Positions 1-9,617 are shown, counted from the first letter of the stretch. The stretch is 64,000 nucleotides of DNA from Lysobacter sp. K5869 (GCF_018847975.1 NZ_CP072597.1:5619001-5683000), one strand, 5' to 3'. Program-made: numbers and translations. Notes: generated by a model from the sequence alone, not told the origin.

Positions 1-79
1 CGGCGTCGCGGTCGATGCCGGCGCGCACGGCGGCGGTACAGGCGTTGCGGGCGAGGGTCGGGTTCGATTCGATGGTCAT
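1..79 (-). CDS. metB: N-terminus of probable O-succinylhomoserine thiol-lyase / cystathionine gamma-synthase (partial)
   Basis: Only the first 26 codons are inside the window; the gene continues past the left edge. It begins at an ATG at 79 and reads MTIESNPTLARNACTAAVRA and on, without a stop. This resembles the N-terminus of the PLP-dependent transsulfuration enzymes that use O-acylhomoserine in methionine synthesis. The assignment leans on context: it starts 26 bp after the metX stop on the same strand, and metX-metB is a common order in Xanthomonadaceae. No catalytic motif is visible in so short a piece. Confidence 0.5.
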   Translation of the reverse strand, partial: MTIESNPTLARNACTAAVRAGIDRDA

Positions 80-105
80 TGCAGCCGCTCCGTAAAAGTG
101 AATGC

Positions 106-1164
106 TCAGGCGGCCGCCGACGTACAGTCGGCCAACGCTTCGCGAAGAATGGTGTCGATCTGGGACTGTTCTTTCAGGCAGGCGTCGTGGCCGTAGATCG
201 AGCGCAGCACGCGCAGGCGGGTTTCGCCGCGCAGGCGCTCGATCAGGTCGTAGGACTCGCTCAGCGGGATCAGGCGGTCTTCGCTGACCGCGACCACGGT
301 GACCGGCACGGCGATCGCGGCCGGGTCCAGCTGCTGCAGGTCGATGGATTCCGACAGGCGCAGGAACGCGGTCGGCGAGGTGCGGGCGACGTACTTGTTG
401 CCGCAGTGGTCGAGGTAGTCCTCGGCGTCGACGCGCACGCGGCCGTCGACCACTTGCGCGGCGCCGAAGCGCTCGGCGAATTCTTCCGGGGTGCGGTAGC
501 TCAGCACCGCCAGTTCGCGCGCCAGCGCCAGACCCTGGGCTTCGTCGCACTGCAGCGCGCCGAGCGCGACCGCGCGGCGTTGCAGTGCGCGCCACGCGGC
601 GGCGTAGGGATGGGCGCGGTGGGTGCCGCTGATCGAGACCAGCGCGTCGAGCCGCTGCGGGTGGCGCGCGGCGAACTGCAGGCCGACCATCGCGCCGTAG
701 GAATAGCCGACGAAGGCTTGCAGGCGCTCGATCCGCAGCGCGTCGAGCAGCGCGGCGACGGCGTCGGCCTGATCGGCCGGGTCGATGGCGACGTCGAGGG
801 TGCCGTCGCTGCCGATCCAGTCGAACGAGACCAGGCAGTTGCGCGCCGGATCCAGCGAACGGCCGGCGCCGACCTGGCTTTCCCACCAGCCGCCCTCGCC
901 GAACTCGCGGCTCGGCGCGAGGTGGCGGTGGGCGGAGATGCCGCCGGCGACGAACAGCGCCGGCAAGGCGCGGTCGCCCTGGATTTCGTAGCGCAGGCGC
1001 AGCGCGCGGCGGCCGGCGTGGCGCAGCTCGAGTTCGACCGCGAGCTCGCCGCGGACGGCGCCGTGGCGGGTCGGCGCGCGCTCGAACGCCGCGGCGGACG
1101 CGGCATAAGCGGCGTAGGAATCGTGGCGTTCGACGCTGACGGCGGAGTTGGGGGCGAAGCTCAT
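106..1164 (-). CDS. metX: homoserine O-acyltransferase (MetX family, probably O-succinyltransferase)
   Basis: Alpha/beta-hydrolase acyltransferase that activates homoserine for cytoplasmic methionine synthesis. The nucleophile elbow reads GYSYGAMVG, so the serine is the likely nucleophile; the Asp of VSEDRLIP and the His of YGHDACL near the C-terminus fit the rest of the triad. MetX proteins of Xanthomonadaceae are generally reported to use succinyl-CoA although the fold is shared with acetyltransferases; substrate cannot be proved from sequence. I start at ATG 1164 (352 aa); ATG 1173 is also possible, but a reading from 1236 would enter the riboswitch. The gene lies between a SAM riboswitch and metB, so it should be off when S-adenosylmethionine is plentiful. 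Confidence 0.88.
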   Translation of the reverse strand: MSFAPNSAVSVERHDSYAAYAASAAAFERAPTRHGAVRGELAVELELRHAGRRALRLRYEIQGDRALPALFVAGGISAHRHLAPSREFGEGGWWESQVGAGRSLDPARNCLVSFDWIGSDGTLDVAIDPADQADAVAALLDALRIERLQAFVGYSYGAMVGLQFAARHPQRLDALVSISGTHRAHPYAAAWRALQRRAVALGALQCDEAQGLALARELAVLSYRTPEEFAERFGAAQVVDGRVRVDAEDYLDHCGNKYVARTSPTAFLRLSESIDLQQLDPAAIAVPVTVVAVSEDRLIPLSESYDLIERLRGETRLRVLRSIYGHDACLKEQSQIDTILREALADCTSAAA

Positions 1165-1235
1165 GGCGGGCATCCGTGAAGTGAACGGGCCACCGAGCTG
1201 CAAGTCGCGCACGCGCTGCGGGGCGCGTGTTCGCA

Positions 1236-1374
1236 ACCATCTTCCGACCGACGCCTGAGTGCCTCAAAGGGCACGCGGCGGGCCGCAGGAATTGGCACCT
1301 TCACGCGGCTTGCGCCGCGTTGGGTTGCCCCGGCTTCTAAGGGCCTGTCCCTCAGCCGGTCTCGATGGATGGGC
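1236..1374 (-). promoter_or_regulatory. SAM-I (S-box) riboswitch in the metX leader
   Basis: On the minus strand the leader carries the S-box signature blocks in order. A GAGGGACAGGCCC block lies at 1341-1353, followed by a GAAGCCGGGGCAACCC block. GGTGCCAATTCC with the following CTGC lies at 1284-1299. A closing P1 helix is formed by CCATC near 1370 and GATGG near 1238. These are the kink-turn and SAM-contacting parts of the SAM-I aptamer. A hairpin with 7-bp arms (CACGCGC/GCGCGTG, 1210-1229) sits between aptamer and start codon and could be part of the expression platform. No run of U follows it, so control of translation seems more likely than termination. Confidence 0.92.
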
Positions 1375-1376
1375 AC

Positions 1377-1405
1377 AGTCTGCCGACCGTATGGAGGCGT
1401 GTCAA
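1377..1405 (-). promoter_or_regulatory. promoter of the metX operon
   Basis: A perfect TTGACA -35 (1405-1400) is followed after 17 bp by CAGACT (1382-1377), a weak -10 with three of six consensus bases. Transcription would start just before the SAM-I aptamer, as expected for an S-box leader. Confidence 0.5.
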
Positions 1406-1509
1406 TCGCTTCATCCGCATATAGCGATTTATTATTTACCCCGGTCGGCGGCGGCCCCGGCCGGGCCGCCGACACCCGTTCGCCACCCTCGCCGCATACA
1501 CTTGCGCCG

Positions 1510-2610
1510 ATGAACAGCCGCCTCGTCGCCGTCCTGCTCGCCAGCGCCCTGCTCTCCGCCTGCGCCGCCGCTCCGGTCCGCCAGTCCGAACCGCGCCAGA
1601 CCGGCGCGGTGCCCGCGTGGACGCGCACGATTCCCGAGCGCTTCGTCTCCGACCCCAGCGCGCAGGACGAACTCGATTCGCTGGCGACCTGGCCCGCGGC
1701 CGACGGCTCGACCTGGCTGATCGCCAGCGCCAAGTCCACCCACCGCCTCGCCGTGTACGACGCCGACAGCGGCAAGCGCCTGCGCGAATTCGGCGGCAAG
1801 GGCGAAGCGCTGGGCCAGTTCAAGCGGCCCAACGGGCTGGCGGTGTTCGGCGACTATCTGTTCGTGGCCGAGCGCGACAACCACCGCGTGCAAGTGCTGC
1901 GCCTGCCGGAGTTCGCGCCACTGGGCAGCTTCGGCGAAGCCCAGCTGCGCAGCCCGTACGGCCTGTGGCTCAACGAAACCGCGCCGGGCGAGCTGGAGGT
2001 CTACGTCACCGACAACTTCATGTACGGCGCCAAGTTCGATCAGGTGCCGGCGCTGAACGAACTCGACCAGCGCGTGCGCCGCTACCGCCTGCGCTTCGAC
2101 GAAGCCGAGCGCATGAGCAGCGACTATCTCGGCGCGTTCGGCGACACCAGCGACGCGGCCGCGCTGCGCATCGTCGAATCCATCGCCGGCGACGCCGCCG
2201 GCGACCGCCTGCTGATCGCCGACGAAGACCTTCGCCGCGCCTCGACCCTGCGCGAATACACCCTCGCCGGCCGCTACACCGGCCGCGCGGTCCCGCCGGG
2301 CAGCTTCTCCGCCCAGGCCGAGGGCGTGGCGCTGTGGAGTTGCGCGCGCGGCGCCGGTTACTGGATCGCGGTCGATCAGCTCGACCCGCAGACCGTGTTC
2401 CACGTGTTCGAACGCGACAGCCTGCGCCCGGTCGGCAGCTTCCGCGGCGAAGCCACCGCGCACACCGACGGCATCGCCCTGCACGCCGCGGCGACGCGCG
2501 CGTTCCCCTACGGCGCGCTGTACGCCGTGGACGACGACCGCGCGGTGACCGCCTTCGACCTCGGCGACGTCGCCCGCGCCCTGCAATTGCAGGCCGATTG
2601 CCTCGACTGA
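1510..2610 (+). CDS. predicted lipoprotein, phytase/NHL-like beta-propeller
   Basis: A 366-aa secreted protein. The N-terminus MNSRLVAVLLASALLSAC is a lipoprotein signal with Cys18 as the lipidation site. The body repeats short blocks of the type FKRPNGLAVFGDYLFVAERDNHRVQVLRL and LRSPYGLWL, the style of NHL or phytase-type propellers that alternate GL-V and D-N-R-V strands. Whether it hydrolyses a phosphate ester or only binds is not shown. An upstream ATG at 1369 is in frame, but only the 1510 start places the signal at the N-terminus. It is transcribed away from metX and is followed 65 bp later by the M23 peptidase gene. Confidence 0.7.
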   Translation: MNSRLVAVLLASALLSACAAAPVRQSEPRQTGAVPAWTRTIPERFVSDPSAQDELDSLATWPAADGSTWLIASAKSTHRLAVYDADSGKRLREFGGKGEALGQFKRPNGLAVFGDYLFVAERDNHRVQVLRLPEFAPLGSFGEAQLRSPYGLWLNETAPGELEVYVTDNFMYGAKFDQVPALNELDQRVRRYRLRFDEAERMSSDYLGAFGDTSDAAALRIVESIAGDAAGDRLLIADEDLRRASTLREYTLAGRYTGRAVPPGSFSAQAEGVALWSCARGAGYWIAVDQLDPQTVFHVFERDSLRPVGSFRGEATAHTDGIALHAAATRAFPYGALYAVDDDRAVTAFDLGDVARALQLQADCLD

Positions 2611-2675
2611 GAACCGTCCCGGCTAGGATGGCCGCCAACACGCCTTCGCCGGCCCCCGCCTTCCGTCGCCGACCC

Positions 2676-3623
2676 ATGCCGCGCCCCACTTCTCCCGCCT
2701 TCCGCCTCGCCTTCGCCGCTGCGCTCGCGCTGCTCGCCACGAGCGCCGTCGCCGGCAAGCTGTACCGCTGGACCGACCGCAACGGCGTCACCCACTACGG
2801 CGACCGCGCGCCCAGCGACGCGGTCGCCACCGCCGCCGGCGCGGCCGAGGTGAAGGTGATTCCGTTCCGCTCCGAGCCCAGCTCGATCGCGCGCCTGCGC
2901 GTGCAGCAGGACGGCGACCGCTATCTGGCCTGGGCCGACAACAGCCTGGCCGGGCCGATCGAGGTGCGGCTGGACTTCAACCACAGCAACAACATCATCG
3001 GCAGCCCGCTGCTGCCGACCAGCGCCACCCTCGACCCGCGCGGCAGCTCGGTCATCAGCGTGCTGAGCGCGCAGGACCCCAGCCGCGGCGGCGATTTCGA
3101 GCTGAGCATGCGCTCGGTGCCCGGCGACCCGCGCGCGCGGCCGCAGAACGTCGAATACCTGCTGCCGCTGCGCCAGCAGCAGTTCCGCATCGATCAGGGC
3201 TACGGCGGCCACTTCAGCCACAGCGAGCCCGAACACCGCTACGCCGTCGACTTCGCCGCCGACATCGGCACTCCGGTGCTGGCCGCGCGCGACGGCACGG
3301 TGATGCAGGTGGAATCGGACTTCGACAAGGCCGGACTGAGCCTGGAGAAATTCGGCGACCGCGCCAACTTCGTACGCATCCTCCACGACGACGGCACGAT
3401 GGCCCTGTACGCCCACCTCAAGGCCGACGACGGGGTGATGGTGCGCGCCGGCCAGCGCGTGCGCGCCGGCCAGCAGATCGGCCTGTCGGGCAACACCGGC
3501 TTCAGCACCGGCCCGCACCTGCACTTCACCGTCCAGGTCAACCGCGGCATGCGCCTGGAGTCGATCCCGTTCCGCATGACCGGCCCGCAAGGCCCGCTGC
3601 GGCTGTCCGGCGGCACCCGCTGA
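2676..3623 (+). CDS. secreted M23 family metallopeptidase with N-terminal DUF4124
   Basis: A 315-aa exported protein. A signal peptide (about residues 1-27, ending SAVAG) precedes a DUF4124-like segment, KLYRWTDRNGVTHYGD. The C-terminal half is a LytM/M23 domain with zinc ligands in HRYAVDF (His and Asp) and HLHF (last His). Such enzymes cut peptidoglycan cross-links in the periplasm, or act as cell-wall hydrolase activators when degenerate; here the ligands are intact. ATG 2676 is chosen over in-frame ATG 2628 because it puts the signal peptide at the start. Confidence 0.85.
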   Translation: MPRPTSPAFRLAFAAALALLATSAVAGKLYRWTDRNGVTHYGDRAPSDAVATAAGAAEVKVIPFRSEPSSIARLRVQQDGDRYLAWADNSLAGPIEVRLDFNHSNNIIGSPLLPTSATLDPRGSSVISVLSAQDPSRGGDFELSMRSVPGDPRARPQNVEYLLPLRQQQFRIDQGYGGHFSHSEPEHRYAVDFAADIGTPVLAARDGTVMQVESDFDKAGLSLEKFGDRANFVRILHDDGTMALYAHLKADDGVMVRAGQRVRAGQQIGLSGNTGFSTGPHLHFTVQVNRGMRLESIPFRMTGPQGPLRLSGGTR

Positions 3624-3636
3624 CCCCGGAGCCCTT

Positions 3637-3722
3637 GTAGGAGCGGCGTAAGCCGCGACCGCGGAGCTCCAATCTCGCGCCGGCCGCCGGAAGTCCGCGG
3701 TCGCGGCTTACGCCGCTCCTAC
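3637..3722. repeat. palindromic intergenic repeat, family A
   Basis: Two near-perfect 30-bp inverted arms, GTAGGAGCGGCGTAAGCCGC and on, are separated by about 26 bp. The same arms recur as a 128-bp tandem at 55617-55970. It sits between the M23 gene and prfC and can form a long hairpin. Confidence 0.85.
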
Positions 3723-3757
3723 CAGGGGCCGGCCCGAGCGCCGCCCCGGCCGGCAGG

Positions 3758-3763
3758 TATAAT
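3758..3763 (+). promoter_or_regulatory. candidate -10 of prfC
   Basis: A consensus TATAAT lies 46 bp before the prfC start in otherwise very GC-rich DNA. No good -35 is visible at 17 bp, so this is tentative. Confidence 0.4.
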
Positions 3764-3809
3764 CGCGCCCTCCTTTGCCTACCCGACGCGCCCCGGGCGC
3801 GCCGTTCCC

Positions 3810-5414
3810 ATGTCCGAAGTCACCCAACAAGCCCTGCGCCGCCGCACCTTCGCGATCATTTCGCACCCCGACGCCGGCAAGACCACCCTGACCGAAAAGC
3901 TGCTGCTGTTCGGCGGCGCGATCCAGATGGCCGGCTCGGTCAAGGGCCGCAAGGCCGCGCGCCACGCCACCTCGGACTGGATGGCGCTGGAAAAAGAGCG
4001 CGGCATCTCGGTGACCTCCTCGGTGATGCAGTTCCCCTACGAGGACAGCATCGTCAACCTGCTCGACACCCCCGGCCACGCCGACTTCGGCGAGGACACC
4101 TACCGCGTGCTCACCGCGGTGGACTCGGCGCTGATGGTGATCGACGTGGCCAAGGGCGTGGAAGAGCGCACGATCAAGCTGATGGAGGTGTGCCGCCTGC
4201 GCGACACGCCGATCATGACCTTCATCAACAAGCTCGACCGCGAAGGCAAGAACCCGATCGACCTGCTCGACGAAGTCGAAAGCGTGCTCGGCATCCAATG
4301 CGCGCCGATCACCTGGCCGATCGGCATGGGCCAGCGCCTGAAGGGCGTGGTCCACCTGCTCACCGGCGAGGTGCACCTGTACGAACAGGGCCGCAACTTC
4401 ACCCGCCAGGACTCGACCATCTTCGCCTCGATCGACGATCCGGCGCTGGAAGCGCGCATCGGCGCGGCGATGCTGGCCGAACTGCGCGAAGAGCTCGAAC
4501 TGGTCGAAGGCGCCTCGCATCCCTTCGACAAAGACAAGTATCTGGCCGGCGAACAGACCCCGGTGTTCTTCGGCTCGGCGGTCAACAACTTCGGCGTGCA
4601 GCTGCTGCTGGACTTCTTCGTCGAGCACGCGCCCGCGCCCAAGGCGCGCGAGACCACCGGCCGCATCGTCGCGCCGAACGAAGACAAGCTCACCGGCTTC
4701 GTGTTCAAGATCCAGGCCAACATGGATCCGCAGCACCGCGACCGGGTCGCGTTCATGCGCATCTGCTCGGGCAAGTTCAACGCCGGCATGAAGGCCTTCC
4801 ACGCACGCACCGGCAAGGAGATCAAGCTCGCCAACGCGCTGACCTTCATGGCCAGCGACCGCGAGATCGCCGAGACCGCGTATCCGGGCGACGTCATCGG
4901 CATCCACAACCACGGCACCATCTCCATCGGCGACAGCTTCAGCGAAGGCGAGAACCTGTCGTTCACCGGCATCCCCAACTTCGCCCCGGAACTGTTCCGC
5001 CGCGCGCGCCTGCGCGATCCGCTCAAGCTCAAGCAGTTGCAGAAGGGCTTGGCTCAGCTGTCGGAAGAAGGCGCGACCCAGTTCTTCCGCCCGCTGATGA
5101 GCAACGACCTGATCCTCGGCGCGGTCGGCGTGCTGCAGTTCGACGTGGTCGCGTACCGGTTGAAGGACGAGTACGGCGTGGACGCCAGCTTCGAGCAGGT
5201 CAGCGTCGCCACCGCGCGCTGGATCCGCTGCAACGACGCCAAGAAGCTCGAAGAGTTCCGCGAGAAGAACGCGCTGAATCTGGCCGTGGACGCGGCCGGC
5301 GAACTGGTTTACCTCGCCCCGACCCGGGTCAACCTGCAGCTGGCGCAGGAACGCGCGCCGGGCGTGCAGTTCCTGGCCACGCGCGAACACGCCCACGCGG
5401 TCGCGGTCGACTGA
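3810..5414 (+). CDS. prfC: peptide chain release factor 3
   Basis: A 534-aa translational GTPase that removes RF1/RF2 from the ribosome after termination. The G domain motifs are all present: P-loop [10 protein letters not shown] near residue 18, the switch region with [12 protein letters not shown]3 DTPGHADF and G4 NKLDRE. The length and the C-terminal RF3-type domain match the family. It has a candidate TATAAT box upstream. A small gene begins 4 bp after its stop, so the two are probably co-transcribed. Confidence 0.97.
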   Translation: MSEVTQQALRRRTFAIISHPDAGKTTLTEKLLLFGGAIQMAGSVKGRKAARHATSDWMALEKERGISVTSSVMQFPYEDSIVNLLDTPGHADFGEDTYRVLTAVDSALMVIDVAKGVEERTIKLMEVCRLRDTPIMTFINKLDREGKNPIDLLDEVESVLGIQCAPITWPIGMGQRLKGVVHLLTGEVHLYEQGRNFTRQDSTIFASIDDPALEARIGAAMLAELREELELVEGASHPFDKDKYLAGEQTPVFFGSAVNNFGVQLLLDFFVEHAPAPKARETTGRIVAPNEDKLTGFVFKIQANMDPQHRDRVAFMRICSGKFNAGMKAFHARTGKEIKLANALTFMASDREIAETAYPGDVIGIHNHGTISIGDSFSEGENLSFTGIPNFAPELFRRARLRDPLKLKQLQKGLAQLSEEGATQFFRPLMSNDLILGAVGVLQFDVVAYRLKDEYGVDASFEQVSVATARWIRCNDAKKLEEFREKNALNLAVDAAGELVYLAPTRVNLQLAQERAPGVQFLATREHAHAVAVD

Positions 5415-5417
5415 GCC

Positions 5418-5906
5418 GTGTCGCGCCTGCGCCAATGGTGGTTGTACTTGTTGAGCAAGCGCAGCGAAGTCGCCGCGCTCGACTACAAGGACGCCTACAT
5501 GGGCAAGGTGATCATGGACATCCACCGCCTGCGCAGCGACAAGGCGCAGGCGCTGGTGCCGCTGCGCGCGCTGCAGCCGATCCACCGCATCGACCGCGAA
5601 TCGGCGCTGCAGGCCACCCGCGCGCGGGCGCAGGCGCTGGCCGCGCGGCGCGAGGAACTGCTCGCGCGCGGCACGCTCGACCTGGCCGCGCTGAGCGAGA
5701 TCATTCCCTCGGTCTCGCAGATCAAGGTCGTCGCCGACGGCGCGCGCTGGCTGGCCTTCGAGGGCAACGGCCGGCTCTACGCGATGCGCGAGGCGTTCGG
5801 CGACGACTGCGGATTGCTGGTGGAAGTCGAGGAATACCGCTTCCCCAAGCCGCACAAGATCCAGCGCCGCTTGCGCCGCATTCGCCGGCTCAACGCCTTG
5901 GAATGA
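5418..5906 (+). CDS. conserved hypothetical protein downstream of prfC
   Basis: A 162-aa soluble, basic protein starting with GTG, 4 bp after prfC. It has a helical N-terminal half rich in Arg and Ala and a segment IKVVADGARWLAFEGNGRLYAMREAFG, which reminds me of the substrate-binding strand and loop of ParB/sulfiredoxin-like folds. That similarity is weak and I do not assign a function. The tight spacing suggests translational coupling with prfC. There is no signal peptide or membrane segment. Confidence 0.7.
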   Translation: MSRLRQWWLYLLSKRSEVAALDYKDAYMGKVIMDIHRLRSDKAQALVPLRALQPIHRIDRESALQATRARAQALAARREELLARGTLDLAALSEIIPSVSQIKVVADGARWLAFEGNGRLYAMREAFGDDCGLLVEVEEYRFPKPHKIQRRLRRIRRLNALE

Positions 5907-5989
5907 CTTGCGCGGCGCGCCCGGCGCCGCGCCCGTTCGGCTAGCATGCCGATGCCGGCAAGGAGCCGGTTTTCTACGGGGGAGTCGTT

Positions 5990-6253
5990 ATGAGCGTTAT
6001 CGCATTGATCTTGTTGGTCCTGGGCATCGTCGTCAGCCTGGTCGCCGGCATTTGGCTGCTGGTGGTGGCGTTCCGCGAGAACGTTTGGTGGGGCTTGGGC
6101 TCCTTGCTGCTGTCGCCGGTGGCCTTGGTGTTCGTGATCCTGCATTGGCAACAGGCCAAGAAGCCGTTCCTGATCAATCTCGGCGGACTCGCGCTGGTGA
6201 TCGCCGGCGCGCTGCTGAGCCAGGGGCAGAGCGCGGGCGCGACCGGTTACTGA
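5990..6253 (+). CDS. small integral membrane protein
   Basis: An 87-aa protein with three hydrophobic stretches (about residues 3-26, 33-51 and 62-77) and a polar QQAKK loop between the second and third. A GGGGGA ribosome binding site precedes the ATG. No known family is recognised. It stands alone between the prfC unit and the HlyIII-type gene. Confidence 0.75.
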   Translation: MSVIALILLVLGIVVSLVAGIWLLVVAFRENVWWGLGSLLLSPVALVFVILHWQQAKKPFLINLGGLALVIAGALLSQGQSAGATGY

Positions 6254-6505
6254 ACCGGTTCGTCCGACCGGCCCATCTGAATCGGCTAATCGCCCGATTC
6301 GTGCGGCGCGGACCAGTTCCGCGCATGCGTTGAACCCGCAGCGGCGCCTCGCAGCGCCGCTGCGGCACCGTCGCGGGCCTCGGCCCGCGACGACCTCGCG
6401 CGCACCGCCGCCGTCGCCAATCCGCGACGCCGCGCACTTAACCCCGCCGGTCCGTTCGTCAGCGCAGCGAGCATTCGCCCCAAGGCGCGCTAGGATGCTG
6501 AGACT

Positions 6506-7183
6506 ATGACCGCCGCCCACGCCCCCGCACACGGCGACCACTCGATCCGCGAGGAAATCGCCAACGCCCTCACCCACGGTCTCGGCGCCACCGCCGCGCT
6601 GGCCGGCGGGTCGGTGATGATCACCCTGGCCGCGCTGTACGGCGACGGTTGGCAACTCGGCAGCGCGATCGTGTTCGGCATCAGCCTGCTGCTGCTCTAC
6701 ATCGCCTCCACCCTCTATCACGCGATCCAACACCCCGTCGCCAAGGGGCGGCTGAAGGTGTTCGACCATTGCGCGATCTACCTGCTGATCGCCGGCACCT
6801 ACACGCCGTTCACCCTGATCGGCCTGCGCGGCCCGTGGGGCTGGGGCCTGTTCGCGGCGATCTGGGGGTTGGCCGCGGCCGGGATCGTGTTCAAGCTGTT
6901 CTACACCGGCCGCTTCAAGCTGCTCTCCACCGCGATCTACATCGCGATGGGCTGGCTGGTGATGGTGGCGATCAAGCCGCTGCTCGACGCGCTCGACGGC
7001 TGGACCTTGGGCTGGCTGCTGGCCGGCGGCGTCTGCTACACGCTGGGCACGGTGTTCTATCACCGGCCCTCGCTGAAGTATTCGCACGCGATCTGGCACC
7101 TGTTCGTGGTCGCCGGCAGCGTCTGCCATTACATCTCGGTGCTGTCGCAAGTCGTGCCCTCGCCCGAGGCCTTGGCGGCCTGA
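6506..7183 (+). CDS. hemolysin III / PAQR family membrane protein
   Basis: A 225-aa inner-membrane protein with about seven transmembrane segments. The family signatures are clear: EEIANALTHGLG near the N-terminus, STLYHAI in the second helix region, FDHCAIYLLIAGTYTPF, and SHAIWHLFVVAGSVCHY at the end. The conserved His and Asp residues are the metal-binding set of PAQR/HlyIII proteins. The bacterial members' role is uncertain (membrane homeostasis is proposed), and haemolysis should not be assumed. The gene appears monocistronic. Confidence 0.9.
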   Translation: MTAAHAPAHGDHSIREEIANALTHGLGATAALAGGSVMITLAALYGDGWQLGSAIVFGISLLLLYIASTLYHAIQHPVAKGRLKVFDHCAIYLLIAGTYTPFTLIGLRGPWGWGLFAAIWGLAAAGIVFKLFYTGRFKLLSTAIYIAMGWLVMVAIKPLLDALDGWTLGWLLAGGVCYTLGTVFYHRPSLKYSHAIWHLFVVAGSVCHYISVLSQVVPSPEALAA

Positions 7184-7308
7184 ACGCCGCGCGCGGCCTC
7201 CACCGCGCATTCACCCTCGCTTTACCGCGCCCTGGCGATGGTGGGGTCCACCGTACAACAGGCCCGTGCGCGGGCCGGCCTTGATGCGGCCGCTCGCGCG
7301 TTCCCGCG

Positions 7309-9270
7309 ATGAATTCCCCCTCGACCGCCGTCCCGGAATCCCCCGCCGCCGCGCCGACGCGCGTGTGGTGGCGCCGTCATCCCTGGCTGACCGCGCTGGG
7401 CGCGTTCGCGCTGGCGCTGGGCGCACTGATCGCGCTGTGGGACTGGAACTGGTTCAAAGGCCCGCTGGAACGTCAGGTCGAAGCGCGCACCGGGCGCAAG
7501 CTGGAGATCGGCGGAAATCTCGACGTCGATCTCGGCAGCGTGCCGGTGATCCGCGCCGACGCGCTGAGCTTCGCCAACGCGCCCTGGGCCAAGCAGCCGC
7601 TGATGGCCAGCGCGCAGCGGCTGGAATTGGCGATCGAACTGTGGCCCTTGCTCAAGGGCGAGGTGCGCATCCCCGACATCCGCCTGACCCAGCCGCGCGT
7701 GTACCTGCAAACCGACCGCGAACACGGCGGCAACTGGGTGTTCGGTCGGGGCGGCGGCGAGTTGCCGACCTTCCGCCGCGTCTGGATCGACGACGGCCGC
7801 CTGGAGTTCCTCGACCCCGCCGGCAAGACCGACATCCGCGCCGACATCGCCAGCCGCGAACCCAAGCGCGAGGACGCCGCGCCGCCGGTCGAAATCCAAG
7901 GCAAGGGCCGCTGGAAGAACAACGCCTTCAGCGTCGAAGGCCGCGCCGAATCGCCGCTGGAACTGCGCGATTCGCAGCGCCCGTACCGGCTGAACCTGCG
8001 CGCCGCCGCCGGCGCCACCCGCGCCCACGCGCGCGGCGAATTGGTCGACCCGTTCCATCTGCGCGACTTCGATCTGCAGTTCGCGCTCAGCGGCAAGAAC
8101 CTCGCCGACCTCTATCCGCTGATCGGCGTGGCGATTGCGCCGACCCCGCCGTACGCGCTCGACGGCCGCCTGCGCCGCGCCGACGCGCTGTGGCGCTACG
8201 ACGACTTCACCGGCAAGGTCGGCGACAGCGATCTGTCCGGCGACGCCAGCGTCGACACCGCCGGCGCGCGGCCGTACCTGCGCGCCGACCTGCTGTCCAA
8301 GCGCCTGGACTTCGACGACCTCGCCGGCTTCGTCGGCGCCGCGCCGCAAGGCGGCCGCGGCGAAAGCACCAACCCCGAACTCGCCGCGCAGCACGCGCGC
8401 CAGGACGCCAGCGCGCGGCTGCTGCCGGACACGCCGTACCGCTTGGAAAAGCTGCGCTCGATGGACGCCGACGTGAAGCTCAAGGCCGCGCGCATCGAAG
8501 CGCCGGGCTGGCCGCTCGACGACATGCAGGCGCATCTGCTGCTCGAAAACGGCCTGCTCAAGCTCGATCCGCTGAACTTCGGCGTCGCCGGCGGCGACAT
8601 CCGCTCCAACATCGTCATGGACGCGCGCGCATCGACCTTGCGCACCCGCGCCGACATCAAGGCGCGCGATCTCACGCTCGCCAAGCTGATGCCCGGGGTG
8701 AAGCTCGGCCAGGACGCGATCGGCAAGATCGGCGGCCGCATCGCGCTCAGCGGCAGCGGCAACTCGATCGCGCGCATGCTCGGCGACAGCGACGGCAGCG
8801 TCGCCGTCGGCATGGGCCGCGGCCAGATCAGCAACCTGCTGATGGAATTCACCGGCATCGACGTGGCCGAGATCCTCAAGTTCAAGCTCACCGGCGACCA
8901 CAAGATCCCGATCCGCTGCGGCTTCGGCGATTTCGCGGTCAAGGACGGGGTGATGACGGCCCAGTCGCTGGCCTTCGACACCAGCGACACGGTGCTGATC
9001 GGCAGCGGCACGATCGATCTGCGCCAGGAAAAACTCGACCTAGTCATCCGTCCGCGGCCGAAGGACCGCAGCCTGCTGGCGCTGCGCACGCCGCTGTTGG
9101 TGAACGGCACGTTCAAGCAGCCCAATGCGCGGCCGGACTACAAGCGCCTGGGTCTGCGCGGCGCCGCGGCGCTGGCGCTCGGGGCGATCGCGCCGCCGGC
9201 GGCGTTGTTGGCGACGCTGGAATTGGGGCCGGGCAAGGACACCGGTTGCGCGCAGCATGTGGTGAATTGA
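7309..9270 (+). CDS. AsmA family protein
   Basis: A 653-aa protein with an N-terminal membrane anchor (about residues 24-46) and a long beta-rich body. The start GPLERQVEARTGRKLEIGG is typical of AsmA, and the C-terminal part has the family pattern of two-strand repeats (LSGSGNSIARMLGDSDG; MEFTGIDVAEILKFKLTGD). AsmA-like proteins bridge inner and outer membranes and are linked to phospholipid transport and outer-membrane biogenesis. Tat or Sec cleavage is not predicted; the N-terminus acts as an anchor. It is followed by a repeat-filled gap. Confidence 0.9.
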   Translation: MNSPSTAVPESPAAAPTRVWWRRHPWLTALGAFALALGALIALWDWNWFKGPLERQVEARTGRKLEIGGNLDVDLGSVPVIRADALSFANAPWAKQPLMASAQRLELAIELWPLLKGEVRIPDIRLTQPRVYLQTDREHGGNWVFGRGGGELPTFRRVWIDDGRLEFLDPAGKTDIRADIASREPKREDAAPPVEIQGKGRWKNNAFSVEGRAESPLELRDSQRPYRLNLRAAAGATRAHARGELVDPFHLRDFDLQFALSGKNLADLYPLIGVAIAPTPPYALDGRLRRADALWRYDDFTGKVGDSDLSGDASVDTAGARPYLRADLLSKRLDFDDLAGFVGAAPQGGRGESTNPELAAQHARQDASARLLPDTPYRLEKLRSMDADVKLKAARIEAPGWPLDDMQAHLLLENGLLKLDPLNFGVAGGDIRSNIVMDARASTLRTRADIKARDLTLAKLMPGVKLGQDAIGKIGGRIALSGSGNSIARMLGDSDGSVAVGMGRGQISNLLMEFTGIDVAEILKFKLTGDHKIPIRCGFGDFAVKDGVMTAQSLAFDTSDTVLIGSGTIDLRQEKLDLVIRPRPKDRSLLALRTPLLVNGTFKQPNARPDYKRLGLRGAAALALGAIAPPAALLATLELGPGKDTGCAQHVVN

Positions 9271-9397
9271 CGGCGGTCAACCGAAGCGACGCAGCCCCGC
9301 CGAAATTTCCCGAAACCCGTCCTTCCCGACACACGTCTTCCCCGTCGTTCCGCCGAAGCCTCTTTTCTCCCGTCATTCCGGCGAAACCTCCCTTCCC

Positions 9398-9520
9398 CCG
9401 TCATTCCGGCGAAAGCCGGAATCCATTTTGCTTTTGTCGTTATCGGCGGCCCATCGCCGCCTTAAAAGCCAAAGCAACGGCAACGGCAAAATGGATTCCG
9501 GCTTTCGCCGGAATGACGGA
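9398..9520. repeat. inverted repeat, family B
   Basis: Two 33-bp arms containing TCATTCCGGCGAAAGCCGGA face each other around a 55-bp centre; each arm also has its own small hairpin (TCCGGCGAAAGCCGGA). A partial third copy lies at 9370-9386. The same family fills 47935-48184. The rest of the 9271-9617 gap shows no gene. Confidence 0.85.
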
Positions 9521-9617
9521 ATGGACACTTTCGCCGAAACGGGAAGCCGGGAATTTTTCGCCGCAACGGGAAGCCGAAAATTCCGAACGCGCCGAAACGA
9601 CGCGCGTCCCGGCGGCG

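Noticed and set aside
1165..1236. Longer metX start at 1236
   Set aside because: It would translate the end of the SAM-I riboswitch; 1164 gives the family's usual N-terminus.
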